Of a stretch of 64,000 nucleotides of DNA, positions 13,201-24,796 are shown piece after piece (position 1 is the stretch's first letter; each line of letters opens with the position of its first letter). The notes beneath the pieces are model-generated. The model made no database searches. It was not told the origin of the DNA and saw only the letters and a list, made by a program, of their open reading frames with translations. A program made the translations under genes and the position numbers. The DNA is taken from assembly GCA_016785225.1 (NCBI GenBank), contig JAFBJZ010000354.1, forward strand, positions 310,001-374,000. The letters run 5' to 3'. This DNA is from Psettodes erumei (Eukaryota; Chordata; Actinopteri; Pleuronectiformes; Psettodidae).

Positions 13201-15754
13201 GCATCTCCACCACCCTCCTTTAACCAACCAATGAAATCTCCCCCTGCACCAACCGTATGTTCCAACTTTGTTTTCGTTACTAAGAGACTGCAGAATATAT
13301 GCATTGTTTAAACAGCAGAAAGGTCCAGGAAGTCAAAATGAATACATGGACAGATGAGAGTCATGCATTTGTGGACGTGCACTAACAGTGTTTCCAAAAG
13401 GGCAGCTCAGTCGTAAATAACAAAATGCTCTGTAAGGCATGCTGCATGAAACAGCCTAAATAATGTATTGGTATGTACTAATGGCTCTTTGCGCGTGCGT
13501 GTCTGTGTGTGTGTGTGTGTGTGTGCGCATGTAAACAGCCCTCACCCCCCGGCCCAATCCCTATCCCAGGTGGAGGCGTACCTCTGAACATGAGGGAAGT
13601 GGAGGAGTTGGAGAGAATGACCAAGGACTTCATTAAAGACATGGACACACACGCGCCAGTCATCACCTCCCCCCCCACAGGTACACACCTTTAACTTACA
13701 GTCGGGCTTTTATGTCTCACATATGCTTATCAGAGGGTTCTTCTGTGCTCCGTTACCTCACACCACAATTCTCTGCACTAATGTTGATAAATGGTGGATG
13801 TCATCGTTGGTAATTACAGCCATTAAGTAGCTGCCAGTATGCACTTTCTGCATCAAGTGTTGCAAAAAAAAAAAAGAGTACTCAAGAATTGGGAGTGTGA
13901 TATGATATTTACACAAGTGAGATATCAGCGTTTTTGATGGGTGGCTACAATAATCTTGGTGAAATTAATTTCAGGAAAAAAAGGGAGTATTGCCATTGCC
14001 ATTTAATATCCCACACTGGAAATGTCGAACTCAACTAAGAGTAAGACTTTTTCTTATCAGTTTGCTGACTGTTTGCAAAAGGCAAACCATTATAGATATT
14101 AAAATTTGTTCCCAATACATTTCCTACAGTTAAAGTGTGCTGAGCTGTTATTTATCACTGCAGTGGGTTTTTTTTTTCGTTTACTGGTTTGCAATCTTTC
14201 CTCATTATCCACTGTTTGCATGCAAATGTATCTTAGAAGGCATCGAACTGCATATGTTGTAGCAAAGGGTTTATACAACTGGACAAATCCACAAAATGAT
14301 CAGTTTGTAATCTGTGGAAAGTACTTAGTTAAATACAGTGTTAGGAAATACCCTTCTTCCCCCCCGTCTTCCCATATCAGAGGTTTGTGGGAAGTGTGGC
14401 GAGGCTTTGTCCCGCACTCAACCGGCAGTGAGAGCCATGGATAAACTCTTCCACTCCAACTGCTTTTGCTGCATGAGCTGTCATCGCCCCCTGCAGGGCA
14501 TGCAGTTCTACGACAGGGATGGCTCGCCCCAGTGTGAAGACTGCTACATGGTAAGGACACATGTGTAATATGAACCACCATATGCAAATTCAATTTTGGA
14601 GCTGCTGATTATTACACATGCATTCATGTTTTTGCGTCGCTGTTATTATGAACGTAGAACAGTTCGGCGACATTGACCGATCAAGTTCACTGATTGTTTT
14701 GGCATTTATTGTAGCCACACGCTGACGTTACGGCTGATTTTGTCCTTACACTTCAACTTGGATATGAAAGTGCGCAAAACAATCAACACAATACTGAGTA
14801 GGAACAACAAGAAGTGTTCAGTGCATATTTAAAGTGTGTAGAACGTGCTGAACAATGTGTGACGCGGCAGCCGCAGCGTCTCCCAGTGTGCTTTCAGGTC
14901 GTTACTTTCCAGGTTATTCTCTCCCTCCTCAGAGCTCCCTGGCAGTGTGTTCCCGCTGCGGAGAGAGGATCACGGACCGCGTCCTGAAGGCAGTGGGCCA
15001 GTGTTTCCATGCCCAGTGTTTCCGCTGCAGCACCTGCTCCTGCATACTTGAGGGGGCGCCCTTCATCACCGATGACAACAACAACCCCTACTGTGTCCAG
15101 GATTACCACAGGTGGCCGCCGGCTGTTGATTCCTCTGTTATTAACCTAATGAAACGTTACATCTCTATTCGTTTCTTATGAGAAATGATCAGTTTGCTAC
15201 GCAGTGCAATCTATTTGCCATAGTTTATGGTAGTTCAACAGTCTTTCTCCTGATTTTCACCTGTATAATTTCTCAGCACAAGGAAATGTTAGCTGACCAA
15301 ATGCAGCGGCACTTTGTCTTTAGTTTGTCTGCATGAACTGAAACTTACTTCTCCATCTCCTGCTTTCATTAGAATATGTTGCTTTAGTTGTCTCATCCAC
15401 TTTTCCACCTCTCTATTCCAGGCGTTTCTCCCCTCTGTGCGTGAGCTGTAATGAGCCCATTGTTCCCGCCCCAGGCAGCGAGGAGACCGTCAGAGTGGTG
15501 GCGCTCGACAAGAACTTCCATCTCAAGTGTTACCGTTGTGAGGTGAGACATTCTTTATACAAGGTTTTATCAGAAATGTGCATCACGTCATGTATTCAGC
15601 AAACTGCAACATCAAATCCGTGTGCTCGTTTCTTCTGTAGGACTGTGCTCGCCCCCTCTCCATAGAAGCGGATGAAAATGGCTGCTATCCATTGGATGGT
15701 AGGATCCTGTGTATGAAGTGCCACACCCAGCGAGCCAAGCGAGCTGCGCAGTGA
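10253..15754 (+). CDS. zyx: Zyxin, focal-adhesion LIM protein
   Basis: Scaffold of focal adhesions and stress fibres that recruits Ena/VASP and alpha-actinin and can shuttle to the nucleus. Coding exons: 10253-10475, 10682-10944, 11797-11892, 12682-13254, 13539-13680, 14381-14550, 14933-15111, 15422-15542, 15641-15754. Phases agree at every junction and give about 626 aa (human 572). The N-terminus has an alpha-actinin-binding-like motif, SFYNQPKKFASVAPPRPK (residues 24-41). An ActA-type Ena/VASP ligand DFPPPPPPPPLDDD begins at residue 75, and a second FPPPP lies in the long proline-rich exon. A leucine-rich stretch (MREVEELERMTKDFIKDMD) matches the nuclear-export region. Three C-terminal LIM domains (about 435-488, 495-549, 555-617) retain their Cys/His zinc ligands. 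The start codon is the first ATG after the acceptor. A (GT)n tract lies directly before the 13539 exon. Confidence 0.95.
13505..13525. repeat. (TG)n repeat next to a splice acceptor
   Basis: A short TG run occupies the usual polypyrimidine position just 5' of the acceptor of the sixth listed zyx region (exon start 13539). Length changes here could affect splicing, which is inference. Confidence 0.9.
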
Positions 15755-17905
15755 TTGGCCAAAGAAGCATCACTCTGTTTAACTATGAACCAAATCCAGA
15801 AGCACAGGATTCACTCGGCTACCATTTTGCCTTTGCGACAGGGCTTTATTCAGTATATGTGTGCAGGTGCGAATGTGAACGTGCTGAGTGTAAATGTTTG
15901 CATGCAGATACAGTGTAGTATTCCCTCACCTCCGCTCAGTTCACTTCGATGCAGAAGTAATGTACTGCATTGAAAATAGACTCCAGTCGTGTTTTATTCC
16001 CAGTCCCTAACTCTCCACTCTCCCATTTAGCCTTCTTCGTGAGCTGGAGCGTATTTTTGTGCCAATTCTGTGTTTACTCTAAAATTTCCAGCATAACTTG
16101 CACAAGAACAGTTTGGTCAAAAGATCAGTCCAATGAATATAAAGTTGCCTTTCTTTGCCTCCCATCTCAGTATTAATAGTAGCATCATATCTGTACTGAG
16201 ATATTTCCATTTTTAGACTTTCACTGGCTGGTTTCTTTCCCTGTGAGTATTGCGATTGTTATCATAGGGTGAGGGCTATCAAGAACCTCCCTTTTGACCA
16301 CTCCGTAGACTTCACCACTATGGTTGGCTGTCAATATAGCATTTCTTTACCACGTCGGCGGTTGCTGTGCCTGCAAGGATGGTTAATGATGCTTCCCTGC
16401 CTAGAAAGCGCTTTATGTCAGCCAATCTACTCTGATAGCATTTTAAAGTCACCTAGGGCTAAACGTCGATTGCAAAAAAGATTTAAAAAAACAAACAGTG
16501 AATGTTGCTCTTGGTTTTTTGTGATGTGAATCTGATCATTTGCAGGCATGCGTTGAATTATGTCTCGTTGCTTTCCTTACTTGATCATACTGTATAAAGA
16601 AAAGTTTAGAACAAAGCAGAAATCTCACTTTTCTTTTCAAAAAATAGTTTAGAGCTGATTGAACAGTGTGTTATTTTTAGATGCATGCGTTTTGGATGCA
16701 CAAATTTTGAACAAACAGACTAGCACAGATTTGCCACGCACAGATTCCATTCCAGGGATCTCATACTTTTAAAACAGTGTAGTTAAATACCAGCTGCATG
16801 GCTGAAAACAGGACCTATTATGTGATTGTTGCACAGTTTCCTAGTGAAATTAAATATCCTTTTAGTGTCACTTTGACTCTAAAGCCCCTGCACATGATAA
16901 AGAAAAGACCTTCTCAAAACACAATAGTATAGTTTTTGATATGCTTCTTCTTGGAATCTTTTGCTTTAAATAATATAATTTAAGGACCTTCTTTTTCTAT
17001 TATATATTAGGGTTACATGTGTACCAGTGCTAAAAATAGCCCGTCATGACAGCAGGATAATAGGTCAGTAGAGGCGGTAGCTTTGAGCTTTAGGTAACAG
17101 ATGTTAAAACATAGTGACCAAATATTGTTTGAAAGATTGAGGTTACTAAAAACAATTATATGGAATTCAATGTTTTGATATTCATGTACGTTTTTTTTTT
17201 TGTTGTTTTTTTTTCTTTTGTGTTTGAGCCCAGTTAGTTTTTTGGCCTTTATCTACTCTGTTGCGACAGTGAATACCACTATTCTTTCCATTATTGGTCT
17301 TTTGTACTTCATTCTGTTCATGACAGTAATATAATATTTTATTCTTATGTTGCTGTACTGTATTTCATTGATAAATGTCGACAGTTATTTGTTTTTAACC
17401 TGGCAATGTGCCTTCTCCTTTCTCCTGTATTCCATTGTTCCTTGCACCTGATTTGCAGCCACAGTAATGAATTCCTCGATAAGAAAATTGTCGCTGTGCT
17501 TGCATTCAGCCGGGTGCAGTATAACACCAGAATGACTAACAAAACATGGCAATAGTGATTCAGCATTGCATGCTAACTGTGTAGGCGGTGGTGACATTCC
17601 CTCTCGTATTAAGTCCTTTTTTTGCACCAGCAATTCCGCCTCTGTGGCCCTGCCTTGTCTTCACCAATATGATACTATACATACGATGATGCCTTCACAG
17701 TTACAATTATCTGGTGTTTCGTTGTGTTATGTCCTAGTGTATTCTATGTGGATGCTTTGTCTTTTCATATAACTTTTTTAAAATATAAATTCCTGTTTGA
17801 TATGTGTGAATGTGTATCTGTTCAAAAACAATATTTAGCCCCGCCCCTCCCTCCTTTGGCTGTATCAAAAGATAAACAACTAAGTGAATAAAATGCTAAA
17901 TACCA
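15755..17905 (+). other. zyx: zyx 3'UTR with poly(A) signal
   Basis: AT-rich noncoding sequence follows the zyx stop codon, and the first convincing AATAAA is at 17887-17892. A 3'UTR of about 2.1 kb is inferred. Several TTTT and ATTTA-like stretches occur. No other exon is recognisable. Confidence 0.55.
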
Positions 17906-18651
17906 AAAGTTGTTGTTTTAGCTTTGTAATCTTAATGCAATACAATACACAATACATTAAGTATTTTAGGAGAAGTGTAGGAGTAGCAGTAGTACATTTG
18001 TTTATTTGTGTCCTATTTCTTGCCACCATATTATCTCTCTAGCTGGCTTTCATATGACATCCATGAAATGTGTCCCCCCCACGCTTATGATGATGTGCTA
18101 CACTCTTACAGGACCTCCAGGACGCCAAACTGCTCTATCAGTTGTTACCAGCCATATGCTGCACTGATAATGACGGCAGCGGACATGTGTGCGTGTGTAC
18201 CTAAGTATGTTTGCTTTCCAGGAAGAAGTGCTTGCCCTCATTCAGTGCAACCTAACAATGCGTAAGCAAAAGCAATGTGTCGGCTTTGAGTCCCCAATCA
18301 CCGCCTTCTGTTCCGGAGCCCTTGACCTGCAAACACATGGGGAAGTGAAAATACAAGTTGAGGTGTTTTTGTTGAGTTTCTCCCGAGTTCTCAAACCACA
18401 GAACATCCCCATGAATGTCCTTAGTCTTTGCTTGATTATCTGGGTTTTGGAGAGCAGAGTAAGACGTAGCTTGCGGAGTTGCTTTTTATCAGTGTCAGAT
18501 GAGGAGAGAAGTGAGTGATAAAAAGAGATAGAGAGCTGAGATGACAGCACGTTTGACAGAGGGACGAGGTGCACACAAGAAACATCAAGTGTAAAAGACA
18601 GAGGATGCAACACATTGGAGAAACGCAGAGCAAGACAGCCGTATATTAAGA
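17906..18651. other. zyx-kel spacer and kel promoter region
   Basis: No coding exon is visible. The part before 18651 should contain the kel promoter and 5'UTR. It includes a cluster of GATA motifs listed separately. Confidence 0.5.
18486..18531. promoter_or_regulatory. Cluster of three GATA-factor motifs before kel
   Basis: Within 46 bp there are TTATCA (reverse of TGATAA) at 18486, TGATAA at 18516 and AGATAG at 18526, all fitting WGATAR. They lie 120-170 bp before the kel start codon. Kell is an erythroid surface protein in mammals, so GATA1 control is a reasonable inference. Confidence 0.4.
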
Positions 18652-21600
18652 ATGCTGAATACTCCAATAGAGCTTGAGGTAAGAACTTCCCCAAAACAAA
18701 AGAAGTTTGTTATGAGGCCATGTTTACCATGTTCACTTGGTAACAAGACTGATGTGAGTTTTACTTGCTGGAAACTGGAGCACAGTCATCTATGTTTCTG
18801 GGAAATTACTCATATATTATTCAAGTGGTGTGGTTTTGAAGTTATTGACTGAGGTTTGCAGTGTGCTCAAACTTTTAACGTTTATATGCCAAAAGGCAAA
18901 CCGGATATTGTTCTAATCAGTATTTTCCAGTGCAGTGGCAAAAGTGCAAAGACAGAAAACACACTGTGCATGCAGACACTGCTGATATTAACAGATTTTA
19001 TGATTCTGCTGAAGTGTAAAGTTATATTTGCATAGAAGAATAAAAGTATATGTCAGTGGAAATATCAAAGTTGTTAAGTTGTTAATATCTAAGTTAAGAT
19101 ATTTAAAACATGAAATACATAATTATGTACTGTGTAAGAAGTTTATCATGTGTCACAAATTCTTAGATGGTTCTTTGTAGAGATATTGGCCTTGTGTAAG
19201 CATTGTGCAGCGACACCTGCCCCACCTGAGGTTGTGGACCATGTCGGGGGGTGCAACATAAATCTAACGTGTCACCAGATTCAGTGATGACAGGGCATTG
19301 CTGTTGCAAACCATAGTTATTGCTCTTTATTGCTATCATTGATATTGCAATGTAGAGTCATAGAAAGTAAGACTGCAACTCACTACTGTTTTTATCCATT
19401 TATTATAAATTTAAAAACTCCAGCCTGAGATACGGCTGTCAGACCTTAACACCGAGCACCAGCACCAAGCAAAGCCACTGTGGGTAAAACACCGGAGACT
19501 GCTTCTCGTCCTTTGGGGGTTCACCTTGTGTGCTGTCATCCTGGGACTAATTTACTACATGCACCAGAATCTTCAAAAAAGGACCGATAACCAGGCGGGC
19601 ACCGGTAGGCCTCCAGTCAAATACAACAACGCAGCAAAAGTACACAATAAGTTTCTGAACTTGTAATTTTGTCTAACTTTTCTCTTCTCTCACCCTTTCC
19701 TGAAGCAAATCCATGTCTCTCCCCAGCCTGTCGGAGGGCCTCGGCCCATCTGTCCATGTCTGCCGACCCTTTCACGAGGCCCTGCGACTACTTCTTGTTC
19801 CCATGTGGATCTGAAAGGCTCTCGTCAGACAGCGGTGGGAGGCAAAGAAGACAGGGCTTCCCTGGGAATCCGAAGAACCAGAATGGGCAGTTGGCATGGC
19901 CCAAGAGGAGAAGACAAAGTAAAGAGAGAGAAGACAGAGGACTAAAGAAAGAAGAAATAACACTGGACAGAAAAACTGTGCTGCTGCAGTATCTCAGGGA
20001 GATTTTGGGTAGGAGTCCACAGCTGTAATGCCCTCTTACGTACACCACGCTGAACCTCAGTGTTTTATATTGTAAGGGTATCTAATGTCACTGTGTGGTC
20101 TGAAGCGCGTTTTTCTGTATCTTTTTGTCAGAATCAAACATCTTATCTAACAGTTCGGCTGTGCAGAAGGCCAAAGGATTCTACTCTTCCTGTTTGGACA
20201 CAAGATCTATTGATACTGCTGGAGCAGAGCCCTTCCTCAGACTCACCCAGAAAGTATGATACTAATAAGCCGTTTATAAGCAGGCCATAGGCTGCTGATT
20301 CCCAAAACAGGCTCTCAGTGTTTCCTTACTGCATCTCTCTTCATAGGTTAGGGGAAACAAATTGTCCACCAAACTGCCAAATTTTTCAGGCAATGCTTGA
20401 GAAATGGTGTAATCATTGCAGGATTACAGTGTACACTGTGTGGTCCAAAAGGGTGCTACAATTACAAACAGTAAAAACAGTAAAAACAGTAAATTTGGGA
20501 AAGATCACCATTTGCCCCATGTATGTGGTTGTTTGCAGTTGGGAGGATGGGCAGTATCAGGCGAGTGGAAACAGACCGATTTCAACACCACCCTGAGTCT
20601 GCTAATGAGAGACTACGCCACATTTCCATTCTTCAAACTCTATGTTGGCAAAGACCCAAAAGATCTTGGGGCGACCAAAAAATACATACAGGCCAGTATG
20701 CATTAGGGTAATATGTAAGTGCTAACATGGTTGGTGGGAACACTGCCATAGCAAAATGGGCTTTGTGTCATTAGTGAATTCAAGTCTCTTTGTCAACAGA
20801 TTGATCAGCCAGATCTTTTGATGCCAATTGAATGGGACAGCAAAACGCAGAAGTCTAAGGCTGAAACTCAGGTTGATGACTTAACCACTACTGACTCAAG
20901 AAATACAATATTCATCCATGCCAGTATTTATTCATCCTTACCCTGTCTTTTGTCAACCAGACATTACGTGCCTTCTTGGAAACCTATCAGCAGTACCTGG
21001 CGCTGCTGGGAGTCTTGCCAGTCAACAGCATGATCCACGTGGGCTTATTCATGTCTCTGTCCTCACAGCTTGCTGTAGCTACTTCACCACTGCAATATCG
21101 CCTGTTGAAAGGACAGCTCAATCAGCGCATGACCATCAAAGAGCTACAGGTGCTGGAGGAGGAGGAGGCTGTGTTTTTCCACGTGCTCACTGTGTCTGCA
21201 TGCAAAGTAATGACACGTTATCTTCATGTAAACGTAGATCCAGGTTCCTATCATCGACTGGCTGCGCTGTCTGCAGGCCGCTTTCCATCCAGTGCCCCTA
21301 ATCGAAGAGGATCATGTCCTCTTACATAACTTACCTTACTTGGTGCAATTGTCCCCCATCATTGGGAAGTGGCAGAACGGACATGAGCTGAGCACTAGGT
21401 ACTGTAAGTGACATGGAACAGCACACAATCAAATGTGCCTTTTTTTCTTTTTTGACCATTTTGCTGTCTCATTTGATTCTGCTCAGCGCTCCCCTTCAAA
21501 CTTACATGATCTTGAATCTGCTGCACACCATGATGCCGGCCCTGGACTCCAGATTCTCTGAAACTGCAAAGAATTTTTCTGCAGCTCTCGGTGACACTGA

Positions 21601-23610
21601 AGGAGTGAGTCATCTCAATGAACGATAGCACTGTATCAAAAATAAGGCCTGTGAATGGATTCATTTGGGTCGCATCTTCTCTGTGGGACTCTTTACCAGG
21701 CAGCTCCTCGCTGGAGACACTGTGTGTTGGAGACCAAAAGAGGATTTGACTCAGTTCTTACACACCTGCTCCAGCAGAGGACACAACACAGAGAGGTGAG
21801 GAGGGTTTTGCGAGGATTTGAGACATAATGAATTCAAAAGGGATTTGAGTGATCAGGCTGTGTATTGAATATTTACTGTATTGTTCAACAGGCAGGAGAG
21901 GAGATTATTCAAAATATCTTTGCCTCCTTCAAATCCAAATTACACGAACTTAAGTGGAAAGATCCGAAGGCTCTCCAGTCTGTTATGAAAAAGGTAACAT
22001 ATGAAGCAAGAATTTATATTGTATTTCTGTTTTTTAAAAACTGTGCTCTGTCATCATTTTGATATAAATCATCTTCTGTCTTCTTCCAGGTGGAGTCTTT
22101 AATCCCAAGGCTCTGGACAACAAGTGAGATCTCTAGTGAAGCTAAACTTGACCTGCTTTTTTCAGAGGTACATTGCACACCTCCAGTGGCTATATCTGTT
22201 TATTATGACGATGTTAACCTCTTTATTTGATGCCCTTACTAATATATAATCTTTTCCAGTGGGTTTCACCCACATTACACCCATTTAAGATCACTCAAGT
22301 GTTTGTCTAATAGATTTGTATGTATTAGCATCGTATCATTTATGCATTTAATTCAAATAGAGAACAAAATCTCATCCTTTTATTCATAGTTACATCAGCA
22401 GCCAGTGAGAGTATGGAAATGGACTATATGTCAGGTCCTCTGATTTTAAGGTTCTGGATTTCAGTTGCAATTGCTGATGGAGCTGAAATCCATGAACACC
22501 ACTGACTCCACAACTTGTATGTTTTCAGGTGTCAGTGAGCACACACAGCTTCTTCTCCAACTATGTCCAGCAACTCTCCTTTTGGCAAAAGAGGCGCAAA
22601 AGACTCTTGACCGAGGAGACCGAGAAGGCGGATATGTAAGTGTCGGCTATATTCCTAAAATTAAGGATATGAATGTTTTAAGTATGTATTTAATCTTTTC
22701 TCATTTCCTTTAGTCTGGCTGTCACACCACTTCTCCTTGATAATGAGCTCCTCTTTCCCATGGGAATATTTGCTCCCCCTCTCTTCCATCCAACCTATCC
22801 CAGGTAAAAAGCAGACTGGTTTTAAAAGCACTAGTAGTGTTTTATATATATAATCATTGAACATGATAGCACACGCTTTCTTTTTTAACAGGGCAATGAA
22901 TTACGGTGTCATGGGTTTCCTTATTGCCAAAGATATCCTCCACTTGCTTCTGCCTGACAGTAAGAGAAGCTCACATTTGTTGTGTTAAGATCAAATACAC
23001 CCCTAAAAACTCACAGTATGAAGTCCGTGTATCTGTTGTGTTCAGTTCACTCTCAGAGCGAGACAGTGCCTGCTGTGAGCGAGTGCGTGTGGGCCCACTA
23101 TCTCACCATGACAGAAAAAGCAAACAGAGGTGGAGCATTTTCTCTCTCGCCAGCACAGCAGCAGGAGGTGTGGGTGCAGTATTCTGCACTGCAGATAGCG
23201 CTGCAGGTGAGGAGCAGTCTTTCAGGCATCGGTCTCTTTGTGTTTACAGCAACATTAAGCTCTTCTATCTACATTTTGTCCATCCTCGTTCCTCAGGCTT
23301 ATCATCAGAGTCTAAAAAACTGCACGGGGGACACCTCCATCTCAGGATTGTCACACACTCGCCTGTTTCTCTTGTCTTTTTCTCAGGTAATGCGCTTTAA
23401 TCTTTCTCCTTCGGTTGTTGTCTCCTTTCCTGATCCCATCTCATTTGATGTGCTCTCTTCCAGGTTAACTGTGACATTGACCCCTACCATAAATTCATGC
23501 CTTTGGAGCCCTCCTTCTTGATTACAGTCATTTGCGCCCAATCCAATCTGTGTCCTACAAGCCTACAGTGTCCCAGTAAAACCCAGCAACATTCACTACA
23601 AGTGTGCTGA
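18652..23610 (+). CDS. kel: Kell-like type II membrane protein, M13 fold, active site lost
   Basis: Ortholog of the Kell blood group glycoprotein (neprilysin/M13 family). Exons: 18652-18678, 19424-19604, 19706-20008, 20132-20253, 20539-20691, 20800-20871, 20961-21149, 21244-21398, 21487-21604, 21700-21795, 21892-21993, 22090-22167, 22529-22635, 22714-22803, 22892-22959, 23046-23206, 23297-23386, 23464-23610. This gives about 752 aa (human 732). A short cytoplasmic tail precedes a single membrane segment (about residues 34-56), then the Cys-rich M13 start (PCDYFLFPCG). Collinear matches to human KEL run throughout, for example IDQPD, IDWLRCLQAAF, MILNLLHTMMPALDS and PPLFHPTYPR. The zinc motif HELLH is replaced by KDILH (611-615). 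The ENAAD, NAYY-type and HSPxxxRVxG motifs are also absent, so peptidase activity is unlikely. The 20691 boundary needs a GC donor. The last exon is diverged and lacks the family's C-terminal Cys-x-x-Trp. Confidence 0.85.
18679..19423 (+). other. kel intron 1
   Basis: A 745 bp AT-rich intron between the nine-codon first exon and the transmembrane exon. I see nothing else in it. Confidence 0.6.
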
Positions 23611-24796
23611 AGAGACTCCTCTGAAGGCCAGTAGGACTTTTTTTTGTCACTGAATAATTTCAATGATCTGACAAAATATTCACATCCACCCGGTGCTGTA
23701 CAAACTAAGCAAGCACACTGTGGATGTCGGCAAAGCGTTGCCATAGAGAAAAAGTTTATAGAAGAGTACCACGACATTTTTTATATTAGCCTTGTGTTTG
23801 CATGTTCCACTAATTGCAGAAACTGAAAGTCGAAGCCGAAGTCTTGGAAACCACTGATTTCATCTTGACAATTTGTTGTATTCTATAAATTTATCAAACG
23901 TTCTTTTTACACAAAATCTTGATCTGTAAATTAACAAGTAGTTATATCTGTCTAATAAGTGTAGTGCTGTAAAAATTCAAATATTTCCCTCTGAAATGTA
24001 GAAGTAAATGTACTCAAGCACAGTACAAGTACCACAAACTTTTACCCAAGTACAGTTTTTGAGTAAATTTACTTGCTTTCCACCTGTTTTACTTTAACAA
24101 ACTGTCTTGTTAAAACTAGTTTTAAATGTGTTTATTTAGCTACAGTTTCATTTTGTCGAAGTGATGAAGACTGAAGTATACATGTACATGTCATGCATGA
24201 AAATGTTGTTCAAGTATGTAAGTATAATCAGGAGACTATTTCTTAAAGAATTAAAATAAAAGTACTCAATATAGAGAAATGTCCCCGATGAGTGTTATAC
24301 TATTATAGAATATTATTACTGATGCATTATATGTAAGCAGCAGGCCGCTGTTGTAACGACTTGTTGGACTATTTTATATAGACTACAAAGAATTATTATT
24401 TTCATTATAGATGAATGTGATTATTTTGTTTTAATTCATTAATTGTTGGTTTGTAAAAATGCAGGAAACAGCTGCCAAGATGGAGGCTTCCTGAGACAAC
24501 ATCAAGTTTAAAAGAATGGCATTGTCAGATTGATAGGAGGAGGGGTTACAGAGGGTGTAATTTACTGAACGGTACAAAATAGTACAGTAATGGTACAAAA
24601 ACAGCCATGCTTCTACATCGAAGGGGAAGACTGGATACATAAATTTAAGTATATTCCACATGGTTGCCAAACAGCATCATACTCGTCTGTTGTGCATGTG
24701 GCCTCACTGGTGAAACACATGCGTCATATCCATTCTTAGTCCTCTGAACAATGTCCATGTAGTCTGCTGTGTCATCAGTAGACTATTCACTGTCTT
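23611..24796. other. kel-emg1 convergent spacer
   Basis: The two genes end tail to tail. A plus-strand AATAAA at 24255-24260 may serve kel. A minus-strand ATTAAA (24430-24435) may serve emg1. Much of 23970-24400 looks like an interspersed repeat. Confidence 0.5.
23970..24400. mobile_element. Teleost interspersed repeat (non-autonomous)
   Basis: The words AGTAAATGTACTCAAG, AAAAGTACTCAATATAG, GAGTGTTATA and TGATGCATTATATGTAAGC, in this order, resemble a repeat that is abundant in percomorph genomes. There is no coding capacity. Family assignment and limits are from memory. Confidence 0.45.

Noticed and set aside
22906..23521. Long frames of 164 and 179 codons over the end of kel
   Set aside because: They read through introns; the spliced kel exons in other phases explain the conserved parts.
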